Below, one piece after another: positions 9,590 to 18,365 of a DNA stretch of 64,000 nt. The stretch is from Streptomyces spinosisporus. Its GTDB lineage: Bacteria > Actinomycetota > Actinomycetes > Streptomycetales > Streptomycetaceae. Each line of letters starts with the position of its first letter. Within the stretch, counting starts at the first letter, position 1. The notes beneath the pieces are model-generated. The model worked only from the letters and a program-made list of their open reading frames with translations. It was not told where the DNA came from and made no database searches. The DNA lies in the NCBI RefSeq assembly GCF_022698145.1, contig NZ_JALDAX010000004.1, positions 558,001-622,000 on the forward strand, in the 5' to 3' direction. A program made the position numbers and the translations under genes.

Positions 9590-12500
9590 TCAGTTGGTGC
9601 CGATCCGCGAAAGCAGGTCGACGATTCGGCTCTGTACCTCGGCGCTGGTGGAGCGTTCCGCGAGGAAGAGGACCGTCTCGCCGGAGGCCAGGCGCGGCAG
9701 GTCGGCCTGGTCGACGGCGGCGGTGTAGACGACCAGCGGGGTGCGGTTGAGCAGGCTGTTGGCCCGCAGCCAGTCCACGATCCCGGCCTGGCGCCGGTGC
9801 ACCTGCATCAGGTCCATCACGACCAGGTTCGGCCTGAGCTGCCCCGCCAGGGTCACGGCGTCCGTGTCGCTCGCGGCCCGCGCCACCTGCATCCCGCGCC
9901 GCTCCAGCGTCGCCGTCAGGGCCAGCGCGATCTCCGCGTGCTCCTCGATCAGCAGCACCCGCGGCGGGTGCTGCTCGCTGTCCCGCGGCGCGAGCGCCTT
10001 CAGCAGTACGGCGGGGTCGGCGCCGTAGGCCGCCTCACGCGTCGCCTGCCCGAGGCCCGCGGTCACCAGCACCGGCACCTCGGCGGCCACCGCCGCCTGA
10101 CGCAGCGACTGCAGCGCGGTCCGGGTGATCGGACCGGTCAGCGGGTCCACGAACAGGGCGGCCGGGAACGCCGCGATCTGCGCGTCGACCTCCTCGCGCG
10201 AGTGCACGATCACGGGACGGTAGCCGCGGTCGCTCAGCGCCTGCTGGGTCGTCACGTCCGGCGCGGGCCACACCAGCAGCCGGCGCGGGTTGTCCAGCGG
10301 CTCCGGCGGCAGTTCGTCGTCCATCGGCTGCGGCAGGGGCGGGTCCGCGATCTCCACGGCACCGCCCGGACCGTCCAGCGGCTCGGGCCCCTCGGCGGCG
10401 TTCTCGTCGGGCGCCCCTATGGCGTACGACCGCCCCGTGCCCTCGGTCGCCTGCGCGAGCCGCGACTGCCCGGCCTGCGAGGGGTGCGACTGCGGCGGGG
10501 CCTGTTCGGCCTGCGGGTGCGGACGGGCCGCCTGCTTCGTGGCCGCCGCCGCGCCGGGTTCGGTCCGGGTGCCGAGCTTGCGGCGCCGGCCGCCACCGGT
10601 CGGGTTGTGCGGCGGGGGCGTGGCCGTCGGCTGCTGCACCTGTGCGGCCTGCCGGGTGAACGGCACGCCCTGCCCCAGTGTCCGGACGCTGATCGCGCGG
10701 CCCTGGGTGGAGTTCGGGTCTACGGAGGCGGCTTGCGCCGCGGGTGCCGCCGTGGCCTCGGCGGGCAGCGGCTGGGCGGGGCGCGGCTGCGCGGGTGCCG
10801 GTGCCTGGGCTGCGGGCGCCGCAGGGACCGCGGGCGCCTCCGGAGGCAGGGGCGTGCCCGGCGCCGGGGTGGGCTGCTGCGGCGCCTCCGCGGGAAGCGG
10901 CCCGGCGGATGCGTCCTGGCCGGGGGCGCTCTGCGGAGGAAGCGGCTGGGCGGCGGGCGGTGCCGCCTGGGCAGCGGGCTGCGCGGGCTGCGGGACCTGG
11001 CCGCCGGTGTTCTGGGCGGCGGCGCCCGGAGCAGGCGCGGCCTGCGCGGGAGCCATCTGTGCGGGAACAGGGACCGGCTGCGGGGCCGGTTGCTGGGCCG
11101 GGACCGGTTGCTGGGCGGGGGTGTCCTGTGCCGCGGGCTGCCCCACGGCACGGCGACGGCGGCCCGTCGGCGCGCTCGTCGGATGCGGCTGCGGCGGGGT
11201 GTGGTCGCCGGACTGGTCGTGCGGAACGGCATCGTGCCGACCGCCGTCGGCCACGACGGCACCCGAGGCGTCCTGGCCCCCCTGCCCGGACGGCTGCGGC
11301 ACGGCGGGCGGCGCCGACTGCGCCGGAATCTGCGGCTGCGCGGGGGCCTGCCCGTGCGCGGGGACGGGAGCCTGCGGCGGGACGGGGGCCTGCGGCGGAA
11401 CCGGTGCCTGCGGCGGGACAGGGGTCTGCGGCGGGACGGGTGTCTGCGGCGCCGCGCCCTGGGCCGGGCGGTCCGCGTCCGCCGGGGGCAGCGCGAAGAC
11501 GGAACGGGGAGCCGCTTCCTGCGCGGCGGCACGGTCCTGCGCGGCGGCGAGCGCACGGCGGCGCCGCCCGCTGGGCTCGGCCTTCTCGGCGAGCGCGGGC
11601 TGGTTGCCGGGGGCGGCACCGGCCTGTGCCGCGTCCGGGGCCACGGCACCCGGGGCCGCGGGAGCGCCGGGCGTCGCGGCGGCCGGCAGTGCCGCGGGCA
11701 GGGCCTGCTGCGCGCCCCCGCCGTGCCGGGCGCGCCGACCGCCACCGGGCGCGGGTACGCCCTGCGGCGGAACGGTCCCGCCCAGGCCCGTATTGGCGGC
11801 GGCCGTCTCCACGGCATGTTCGCCCGCCATGACGACGGCACCCTCGGAGACACCGCCGGCGTCGCTCTCGGCCGGCCTGCCGCGCCGTCGCCCGGTACCC
11901 CCGGCGACCTCCACGGCGCTCCCGACGGAGGCCGCGGCGGCCTCCGACTCCTCCACGGCACGCCTGCGCCGTCGCCCGGTGGGCGCGGCCGTCTCCGTTG
12001 CGCCGTGCTCGGCCGGGCCACCGGACTCTCCCGGGACCTCGCCGTCCAGGAACGCGTCGACGGACGGCCGCCGGGCGCGCCGCCGGCCACCGGAACCCTC
12101 CTCGCCGCCCGCTGCCTGGGCAGGCGTCTCGGGCGTCTCGGCCGCCACGGCTCCGGCCCCGCCCCCGATGGGCACCTCCAGCACATAGGCGCTGCCGCTC
12201 ATCCCGGGCACGTCGTGCGTCTGCAGCACACCGCCGTGGGCGCGCACGATCCCGCGCACGATCGGCTCGTGCACCGGGTCTCCCCCGGCGTACGGCCCGC
12301 GCACCTCGATCCGTACGACCTCGCCACGCTGCGCGGCGGCCACCACCACGGTGTTGTCCATGTAACCGCCCGCCGACACGGGCGCGTTGCCGGTCGCGTC
12401 GACGCCCGCGACGTCCGCGATCAGATGGGAGAGCGCGCTCGCGAGCCGCTGCGGGTCGACCTCGGCCTCGATGGGCGGCGCGTGCACCGCGAACTGCACC

Positions 12501-13816
12501 CGGCCGGGCCCGATCAGGTCGACGGCGCCGTCGACACCGGCCGCGACGACCGCGTCGAGCATCACCTTCACCCGGGTGATCTGCTCGCTGCCGGCGTCGA
12601 GCAGCTGATAGCCGAGGACGTTGTCGATGAGGGTGGTGATCCGCGAGTAGCCGGCCGACAGATGGTGCAGCACCTGGTTGGCCTCGGGCCACAGCTGCCC
12701 GGCGTCGTCGGCGGCGAGGGCGGCCAGCTCGCGCCGCAGCTCGTCCAGCGGCCCGCGCAGCGAGCGCCCGAGCAGCGTCAGCAGCTGGTCGTGCCGTCCG
12801 GCGAGCGCCTCGTACCGGTCCTTCTCCCGCTCGCCGAGCGCGGCGTAACGCTCCTCGTTCGCGCCGAGTTCCTCGTCGTGCTGCTCCTGCAGCTCCTCGA
12901 GCTCGGTGACGTGCTTCTGGCGCAGGGCGGTGAGTTCGGAGGCGTGCTCCTCCTCGATCCGCTCCAGCTCCTCGGCGTGCCGCTGCTCCAGCTCGGCCTT
13001 CTCCTCGGCGAGCGTGTCGTACTGCCGCCGGTCGGTGAACGTCATCACGGCGCCGACGAGCTGGTCGCCGTCGCGCACGGGCGCGGTGGTCAGGTCGACG
13101 GAGACCTTGTCGCCGCCCTTGGAGTACAGCACCTGCCCGCGCACCCGGTGCTTGCGCCCGGAGCGCAGGGTGTCGGCGAGCGGCGACTCGGCGTACGGGA
13201 AGGGGGAACCGTCGGCCCGGGAGTGCAGCACGAGGTCGTGCAGCGCCTTGCCGCCGAGGTCACTGGCCCGGTACCCCAGTATCTGGGCGGCGGCCGGATT
13301 GACGAGCACGATCCGCCCGTCGGTATCGGTCCCCACCACACCCTCGGAGGCGGCCCGCAGGATCATCTCGGTCTGCCGCTGCGAACGCGCCAGCTCCGCC
13401 TCGGTGTCGACGGTCCCGGTCAGATCCCGTACGACGAGCATCAGCAGCTCGTCGCCGCTGTAGCCGTAACCGTCGTAGGCCTGCTGGCCGTTCTCCAGAT
13501 TGGCGCTGGTGACCTCGACGGGGAACTCCGCGCCGTCGGTCCGCCGCGCGATCATCCGCGTCGGCTTGGTGCGTCCGGCGGGGTCCATGTGGTCGGGCCG
13601 CCGCATGGAGCCGGGGATGAGCTTGGAGTCGAACTGCGGCAGCAGATCGAGCAGTCCCCGCCCTACGAGTGCGGTCCCGGGCGCTTCGAAGGCCTCGAGC
13701 GCGATGGTGTTCGCGTTGACGACGGTCCCGTTGGCGTTGACCAGCACCAACGCATCGGGCAGCGCGTCCAGTATGGCTGCGAGGCGAGCAGCGCCTCGGG
13801 ATGGCCTGCTGCTCAC
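9590..13816 (-). CDS. large PAS-containing hybrid histidine-kinase-like protein, catalytically degenerate
   Basis: A 1408-residue cytoplasmic protein. Two PAS domains (about 8-130 and 145-265) are followed by a Glu-rich coiled coil (270-345) and a kinase-like core. At the H-box position the sequence is RSLRGPL (residues 351-357), with Arg where the phosphorylated His belongs. The ATP-binding N- and G-boxes are also poor matches. A Pro/Ala/Gln-rich linker of more than 500 residues, with PPQ-AP repeats, leads to two receiver-like domains at the C-terminus; the last keeps Asp (VVMDL) but lacks the usual Lys. GTG start with GGGAGGAAG upstream. It is more likely a scaffold or signal integrator than an active kinase. 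Confidence 0.85.
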   Translation of the reverse strand: MSSRPSRGAARLAAILDALPDALVLVNANGTVVNANTIALEAFEAPGTALVGRGLLDLLPQFDSKLIPGSMRRPDHMDPAGRTKPTRMIARRTDGAEFPVEVTSANLENGQQAYDGYGYSGDELLMLVVRDLTGTVDTEAELARSQRQTEMILRAASEGVVGTDTDGRIVLVNPAAAQILGYRASDLGGKALHDLVLHSRADGSPFPYAESPLADTLRSGRKHRVRGQVLYSKGGDKVSVDLTTAPVRDGDQLVGAVMTFTDRRQYDTLAEEKAELEQRHAEELERIEEEHASELTALRQKHVTELEELQEQHDEELGANEERYAALGEREKDRYEALAGRHDQLLTLLGRSLRGPLDELRRELAALAADDAGQLWPEANQVLHHLSAGYSRITTLIDNVLGYQLLDAGSEQITRVKVMLDAVVAAGVDGAVDLIGPGRVQFAVHAPPIEAEVDPQRLASALSHLIADVAGVDATGNAPVSAGGYMDNTVVVAAAQRGEVVRIEVRGPYAGGDPVHEPIVRGIVRAHGGVLQTHDVPGMSGSAYVLEVPIGGGAGAVAAETPETPAQAAGGEEGSGGRRRARRPSVDAFLDGEVPGESGGPAEHGATETAAPTGRRRRRAVEESEAAAASVGSAVEVAGGTGRRRGRPAESDAGGVSEGAVVMAGEHAVETAAANTGLGGTVPPQGVPAPGGGRRARHGGGAQQALPAALPAAATPGAPAAPGAVAPDAAQAGAAPGNQPALAEKAEPSGRRRRALAAAQDRAAAQEAAPRSVFALPPADADRPAQGAAPQTPVPPQTPVPPQAPVPPQAPVPPQAPVPAHGQAPAQPQIPAQSAPPAVPQPSGQGGQDASGAVVADGGRHDAVPHDQSGDHTPPQPHPTSAPTGRRRRAVGQPAAQDTPAQQPVPAQQPAPQPVPVPAQMAPAQAAPAPGAAAQNTGGQVPQPAQPAAQAAPPAAQPLPPQSAPGQDASAGPLPAEAPQQPTPAPGTPLPPEAPAVPAAPAAQAPAPAQPRPAQPLPAEATAAPAAQAASVDPNSTQGRAISVRTLGQGVPFTRQAAQVQQPTATPPPHNPTGGGRRRKLGTRTEPGAAAATKQAARPHPQAEQAPPQSHPSQAGQSRLAQATEGTGRSYAIGAPDENAAEGPEPLDGPGGAVEIADPPLPQPMDDELPPEPLDNPRRLLVWPAPDVTTQQALSDRGYRPVIVHSREEVDAQIAAFPAALFVDPLTGPITRTALQSLRQAAVAAEVPVLVTAGLGQATREAAYGADPAVLLKALAPRDSEQHPPRVLLIEEHAEIALALTATLERRGMQVARAASDTDAVTLAGQLRPNLVVMDLMQVHRRQAGIVDWLRANSLLNRTPLVVYTAAVDQADLPRLASGETVLFLAERSTSAEVQSRIVDLLSRIGTN

Positions 13817-13999
13817 GAGACGCTTCCTCCCTGTTACCGCACCTTGCCGACCGCTCGGGCCATCTTGCCAACCGGCCCGCGACGTGTCACGCGAGCGAGT
13901 CTACGGGCACGGATTGTGCTCTCGGCGGCGGATGAGAGGGAGGTCGCACGAGGAAGTGAAGTAGAACGTGTGACCGCATCCCCTGGCCTGCACCGGGCT

Positions 14000-14590
14000 C
14001 TACGACCGCCCCTGCGCCGCCGGCTGCTCCCCCAGATCGGGGAGCAGCGGCACGAGCCGGTCCCAGCGCCCGATCTCACACCCGTTGCTGCGGTCGTACT
14101 CGGCGTCGACGGGCCGCCCGGCCCAGACCCCGGTGACATGCGCGGTGGCCGGCCCGCCGTACTGCATGGTGCAGATGCTGTCGCCCGGCACCGGGGCGAA
14201 CGTGTCCTTCCCCCACGTGGTGACCCGCTCCAGCGCGGCACACGCCCGGTCGACGTCGGGGTGGGTGCCGCCACCGGGGTGGCAGAAGAGCTGATACGTC
14301 CCGTCCGTGCCCTCGCCCGCGTGCCGGACGGTGACGGTGAGACGGTCGCCGGAGTGGGCGTCGTTTCGGTGGTCGTTTCGGTGGTCGTCTCGGTGGTCGA
14401 TGCGGTCGTCCTGGACGGGCGGTGGGGCGAGGGTGGTGCGACCGGCGTTGGTGTCGTGGGTGCGGCCGGCGTCGGTGATGGGGGTGCGACCGGGGTCGGC
14501 GTGGGCGGCGGTGGGCACGATGGAGGTGACGGTGGCGGTGGCGGCGGTGGCTGCGGTGGCGGCGACGACAAGGAACCGAACGAGCGACAT
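14000..14590 (-). CDS. secreted subtilisin-inhibitor-like (SSI, I16) protein with a repetitive insert
   Basis: A 196-residue exported protein. A signal peptide (1 to about 32) is followed by an Asp/His/Arg-rich insert (about 35-85) with GRT and DHRND repeats encoded by tandem 12-base units (14371-14410). The SSI domain comes next: LTVTV, LFCHPGGGTHPDVDRACAAL, DSICTMQYGG around the expected reactive-site region, HVTGVWAGRPV, and a C-terminal SNGCE. Four Cys give the two expected disulphides. It should inhibit extracellular serine proteases. The insert is unusual because most family members begin the domain right after the signal peptide. Start MSLVRFL at 14590; the frame is open further up without a ribosome binding site. 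Confidence 0.82.
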   Translation of the reverse strand: MSLVRFLVVAATAATAATATVTSIVPTAAHADPGRTPITDAGRTHDTNAGRTTLAPPPVQDDRIDHRDDHRNDHRNDAHSGDRLTVTVRHAGEGTDGTYQLFCHPGGGTHPDVDRACAALERVTTWGKDTFAPVPGDSICTMQYGGPATAHVTGVWAGRPVDAEYDRSNGCEIGRWDRLVPLLPDLGEQPAAQGRS

Positions 14591-14814
14591 GCCCTGCCTA
14601 ACGCCGCACCCCTCAGGACGTTGCGCGCACCCGAGACGGTGGACGCCCCGGGACGTCGGGCGCCCGCCCCACCGGGGACGACGCCCGGCGCGGGACCAGA
14701 AGGGCTTTGCCCTGCGGCGGGCCTGCCTAGTACCGTGGGAGCCGATTGGTGACACCACGCTCGACTGTGTCATCATCTGCACGCACCACTCGCGCTCGCG
14801 CGGGCGGCTGTGCT

Positions 14815-14905
14815 GGAGGCGTCGCCTAGTCCGGTCTATGGCGCCGCACTGCTAATGCGGTTTGGGCCTTAAAGCCCATCGAGGGTTCAAATCCCTCCGC
14901 CTCCG
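14815..14905 (+). tRNA. tRNA-Ser (anticodon GCU)
   Basis: A 91-base class-II tRNA with acceptor GGAGGCG/CGCCTCC, anticodon loop CTGCTAA, a long variable arm, and T-loop GGTTCAAATCC. CCA is not encoded (GCA follows). A terminator hairpin follows at 14927-14955. Confidence 0.95.
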
Positions 14906-14926
14906 CACCTGATCACCATGATCACC

Positions 14927-14955
14927 GAAGCCCCGGTCCACCCGACCGGGGCTTC
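14927..14955 (+). terminator. terminator after tRNA-Ser
   Basis: A perfect 12-base-pair stem (GAAGCCCCGGTC with its complement) and a 5-base loop. Confidence 0.75.
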
Positions 14956-15100
14956 GTCGTTCCCACACCCACCACAGACCCGTTTGCCCAGCTCACAAGG
15001 GGTGCACCAAACGGATTTCACATGGCGGCGGCAGTCATGTAATGTTCTTCCTGTCGCCGCGAACGGCCCCAAACAACCGGGACCGGCGAAAACAAAACAA

Positions 15101-15173
15101 GCACTCGTAGCTTAACGGATAGAGCATCTGACTACGGATCAGAAGGTTGCAGGTTCGAATCCTGCCGAGTGCA
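15101..15173 (+). tRNA. tRNA-Arg (anticodon ACG), integration site
   Basis: A 73-base tRNA with acceptor GCACTCG/CGAGTGC, anticodon stem TCTGA/TCAGA with ACG in the loop, and T-arm GCAGG-TTCGAAT-CCTGC. Its 3' half (15132-15175) is the att core of the AICE and is repeated exactly at 33380 and 36162, so the gene stays intact after integration. Confidence 0.96.
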
Positions 15174-15175
15174 CA
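15132..15175 (+). other. attL core within tRNA-Arg
   Basis: A 44-base direct repeat, from the anticodon loop through the 3' end of the tRNA, is identical to 33380-33423 and 36162-36205. It marks the left end of the integrative element; int lies about 90 bases inside. Confidence 0.93.
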
Positions 15176-15182
15176 GCACGTC

Positions 15183-15214
15183 AAAGGCCCTGTGGAGTGA
15201 TCCACAGGGCCTTT
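15183..15214. terminator. bidirectional terminator between tRNA-Arg and int
   Basis: A perfect 14-base-pair stem with a GTGA loop, with A-rich and T-rich flanks on both sides. It separates the tRNA (plus) from int (minus) just inside attL. Confidence 0.8.
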
Positions 15215-15264
15215 GCTTTATGCGGTGACGGCAGTGTTTGACGGCAACCGGCTTCGGGAGCCGA

Positions 15265-16551
15265 TCAGACGGCTACGGAGACACCGGCCGCGCCGTCATC
15301 GCCGTCCGGATCGTTGCCGTCACCCCTCAGCGCGTCGCCGACGCGATCGAATGCGGAGCGCTGCGAGTCGAGCCGTACGAAGGTGTAGATGTCCATGGTC
15401 ACGCGGATCGAGCTGTGGCCGAGGACTTCCATGATCATGCGGGCGTCGGCGCCCTGTTCGTGGAGGAGCGAGGCGCAGGTGTGGCGCAGGTCATGAAAGC
15501 GGACCTTGCGGACGCCGGCGCGGACGCAGAGCACCTCGAAGGAGCGGTTCAGGTTGCGCGGCTCGATGGGGGTCCCGTTCTTGGTGGTGAAGACGAGGCC
15601 CTGACCCGTGCCCTTCCAGTTGTCCCCCGCGCCCTTCCGGTCGGCGATCTGCTGCGCGCGCTGGGCGCGGAGTGCGGTCACGCACTCGGCCGGCAGGGCC
15701 ACGCGACGGGCCGAGCGCTGAGTCTTCGGCGCGACGATCAGCAGCTCACCGCCGACGCGCTGTAGGGCCTGCCGAACGGTGAGCACACCTTCGTGAAGGT
15801 CCACATCCGACCAGCGCAGCCCCAGCAGCTCACCGCGCCGGAGGCCGATGCGGACCGCCAGTTCGTACGCGGCCCACAGCCTGTTGTCCCTGGCCGCCGT
15901 CAGGAGCTGACGCCCCTCCTTGGCGGTGAGCGGCTCGATCTCGCGCTTGGTTCCCATGCTCAGCTCCACGTTCCGGGCCACGTTGCGGGGCAACTCGTCT
16001 TCGCGTACGGCGTGCTGGAGAGCGGCGCGCAGGATCACCAGCAGGAAGCGCACGGTCCGGTCAGACGGGAGTTTCTTGCAGCACTTCCGGAGGGCGCAGC
16101 AGCGCCGCTTGTGCTCCGGCCGCTTCCTGTCCTTGCCCTGCGCGCAGCACTGGCAGGTGACCGCCGTCTTCGCGAGGAAGGCGCGGATATCGCGGGCGGT
16201 GAGCCGGACCAGCTTCTTCTTGCCGAACTCCGTGGTGACGTAGTTGCGGACGAGGGATTCGTAGTTGACGTAGGTCGTCCTGCGGACCTTGCCCTTGGCG
16301 ACATTCGTCAGCCAGTACGCCAGGTACTCGGCGATCGTCATCTTGCTGGTGGCGACCGGGAGGCCGTTGAGGGAGTCGGCCTTGAGCTTGGTCAGCTTCT
16401 CGTGAGCCTCGTCCCAGGTCTTGCCGTAGACGCTGCGCCGCTTGTACGTGCCGTCGGTCGTCAGGACGTATGCGCTGCCCTCCCAACGGCCGTCCTTGCG
16501 CTCGTAGATGGTGCCCTCGTTGTTCGGGTTCTTCTTCGGCTTGGCGGCCAT
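15265..16551 (-). CDS. int: tyrosine-type site-specific integrase
   Basis: A 428-residue tyrosine recombinase for integration and excision at the tRNA-Arg att site. It has an N-terminal AP2-like arm-binding part (EGTIYERKDGRWEGSAYV) and a core-binding domain. The catalytic domain has Arg in GLRRGELLGL, HxxR in HDLRHTCASLL, His in LGHSSIRVTM and the nucleophile Tyr in MDIYTF. A Cys-rich insert (about 140-170, with CQCC, RCC and KCC) sits in the core-binding domain and looks metal-binding. Its ATG overlaps the xis stop (ATGA), so the genes are coupled. It lies directly inside attL, as usual for AICEs. Confidence 0.95.
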   Translation of the reverse strand: MAAKPKKNPNNEGTIYERKDGRWEGSAYVLTTDGTYKRRSVYGKTWDEAHEKLTKLKADSLNGLPVATSKMTIAEYLAYWLTNVAKGKVRRTTYVNYESLVRNYVTTEFGKKKLVRLTARDIRAFLAKTAVTCQCCAQGKDRKRPEHKRRCCALRKCCKKLPSDRTVRFLLVILRAALQHAVREDELPRNVARNVELSMGTKREIEPLTAKEGRQLLTAARDNRLWAAYELAVRIGLRRGELLGLRWSDVDLHEGVLTVRQALQRVGGELLIVAPKTQRSARRVALPAECVTALRAQRAQQIADRKGAGDNWKGTGQGLVFTTKNGTPIEPRNLNRSFEVLCVRAGVRKVRFHDLRHTCASLLHEQGADARMIMEVLGHSSIRVTMDIYTFVRLDSQRSAFDRVGDALRGDGNDPDGDDGAAGVSVAV

Positions 16552-16733
16552 CAGGCGGCTTCCTGTTCGGTCTGGAGGGATATGTAGGCGTGCACGGCGG
16601 ATTCGCTGATACGGCGGCAGCGGCCGATCTTGAAGGAGGCGAGTTCGCGCGAGCGGATCAGGTCGTGGACCTTCCAGCGGCTGATGCCGAGACGCTCGGC
16701 GACCTGGTCCACGGTGAGCACGGCGGTCGTCAT
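16551..16733 (-). CDS. xis: excisionase (MerR-like HTH)
   Basis: A 60-residue winged-helix DNA-binding protein with the pattern LTVDQVAERLGISRWKVHDL followed by FKIGRCRRISESAV. This is typical of AICE excisionases that direct Int toward excision. It is coupled at both ends: its ATG overlaps the repSA stop and its stop overlaps the int start. Confidence 0.9.
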   Translation of the reverse strand: MTTAVLTVDQVAERLGISRWKVHDLIRSRELASFKIGRCRRISESAVHAYISLQTEQEAA

Positions 16734-18217
16734 GCAGGCATCAGTCCTTCGTGCTTGAGGCGTTGGGTGTTGGCGATGTCGTGGCGGACCTGCGCGGCGA
16801 GGAGTTCCTCACCGGGGCGGTAGCCGCTGCTGAGGTAGGTCCAGGAGGAGGCGGTGACGAGGGTGGTGTGCTCGTCGCTGATGGGGAGGCCGACGCGAGT
16901 GCGGGCGGCCTCTGCCTGGGCGAGGCGCCATGCGCGGCGTACGTCGCGGAGTGCGCCGAGGGTCGTGGAGTAGGCGCGGGACTTGGTGGAGAAGTGGCCG
17001 CGGAAGCCGAGCATGTGAGCCCACTTCCAGAGCTTGAGGTGGGCGAACTCGGGGAGGTGGCCCAGGTCCCATGCCGTGCGGATCATCTGGCGTACGTGCT
17101 GCTGAATGGGCAGGGCCTTGATGGGTTCGGCCTGTCCGGTGCCGTCGCAGTCGGCGCACCGGTCGTGGAAGCCGTCCGGGCCGCGTACGTAGCCGCGTCC
17201 GGCGCAGGGGCGGCACATCAGGGTGCGGTCTACGGTGCCCGCACCTTCGGCGTTCTTGGTGGCGTACTTGGCGACGTATCCGGCGACCTTGGCGTCTGTG
17301 TACTCGGCAACGCGGGCGTCGGTGAGTTCGCCGTCGCCCAGGGCGGTGATGGGGTCGACCTTGAACCGGCGGCCCCAGGCGATGACGCGTTCGCCAATGG
17401 CGTCGGAGGCGACGACGAGCCGGGCACGCTCGACCGCCAGGCCCACGGCGGCGCTCAGGGCGTCGAAGGTGGCCCAGGGCGGGGGCTCGGTGGTGTGGCC
17501 GTCGGGTCCGTCGAAGCGGATCACGGCGTGGAAGTGGACCAGGCCGCGCTTCTGGTACTCGGCGACCTTGGCGAAAGAGACGCGCAGGGCGGCGTTGAGG
17601 GCCTTCTGCGTCATGTCGAGGTGCTCGGCCAGGGCGCGGCGAAGGTAGGTGGTGAACCGTGCCCAGAGCTGTCCGGCGTGGGCGTTCCAGAGCACGGCGC
17701 CGGTGTAGTCGTACGTGGCCGGGTCGAGCGGGGTGCCCAACGCTGGGTCTCCTTCGGGGTGTTGGGTGCCGCAGCCGCAGGGCCGAGGCTTGCCTGTGTG
17801 GTCGGTCTTGCGGTTGTGGACGGGGCCGAAGGAGGGGGCGGTGAGGGTGACGAAGGCGCGGGGGTGGTCGCGGACGGTTTCGGCGACGTTCTTGCCGCCG
17901 GAGAGTCCGGCCTTGATGAGGTGGTAGGTGTCGGCTGCGTAGACGCGGGAGCAGGCGGGGCAGCGGGAGGAGCGCCGGTTGCCGCAGGTGGTCAGCAGGC
18001 GTCCGGAAGGCTCGTCTTCGGATCGGTAGGAGCGGACCACTTCCTTGGTGGTCTGGTCGGTGGTGACCGTGAAGCCGTGGAGGTTGACGGGGCTGGTGCA
18101 GCCGTGCAGGTCGCGGACCTGTTCGGTGACGCGGTCGAAGTCGTGGGTGTTGGCCAGCTTGATCAGGTCCCGCAGGCCGGGGCTGATCACGTGGCGCAGG
18201 TCGAGGGGGCGGCGCAT
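16730..18217 (-). CDS. repSA: RepSA-type replication initiator
   Basis: A 495-residue rolling-circle-type initiator of the pSAM2 RepSA family, needed for autonomous replication after excision. The HUH-like motif VHFHAVIRF lies near the middle, and GYVAKYATKNAEG supplies the expected Tyr/Lys region further on. Several zinc-binding-like CxxC pairs are present (CPAC; CRPCAGRGY with CADCDG). The start was placed at MRRPLDLRH (18217) by family convention; the frame is open to 18343 but that stretch is not conserved and neither start has a strong ribosome binding site. It overlaps xis by 4 bases. Confidence 0.9.
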   Translation of the reverse strand: MRRPLDLRHVISPGLRDLIKLANTHDFDRVTEQVRDLHGCTSPVNLHGFTVTTDQTTKEVVRSYRSEDEPSGRLLTTCGNRRSSRCPACSRVYAADTYHLIKAGLSGGKNVAETVRDHPRAFVTLTAPSFGPVHNRKTDHTGKPRPCGCGTQHPEGDPALGTPLDPATYDYTGAVLWNAHAGQLWARFTTYLRRALAEHLDMTQKALNAALRVSFAKVAEYQKRGLVHFHAVIRFDGPDGHTTEPPPWATFDALSAAVGLAVERARLVVASDAIGERVIAWGRRFKVDPITALGDGELTDARVAEYTDAKVAGYVAKYATKNAEGAGTVDRTLMCRPCAGRGYVRGPDGFHDRCADCDGTGQAEPIKALPIQQHVRQMIRTAWDLGHLPEFAHLKLWKWAHMLGFRGHFSTKSRAYSTTLGALRDVRRAWRLAQAEAARTRVGLPISDEHTTLVTASSWTYLSSGYRPGEELLAAQVRHDIANTQRLKHEGLMPA

Positions 18218-18365
18218 GGGTGGCGGGGTCTCCGTTCTGGCGTGAGGGTGGGACCTGCGGGCAGCAGCGATCAGCGCTCGGGCTGCTGCCCGCAGGCATG
18301 ACAGGTCGGGCCCGGGAGTGGGCGAGGGTGCGAAGTGCCGCAAGGCCGGCAGGGAGAGCGCGGCT

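Noticed and set aside
9557-14752. 1731-residue plus-strand frame
   Set aside because: Antisense to the hybrid kinase and SSI genes; Arg/Gly/Leu-rich shadow without domains.
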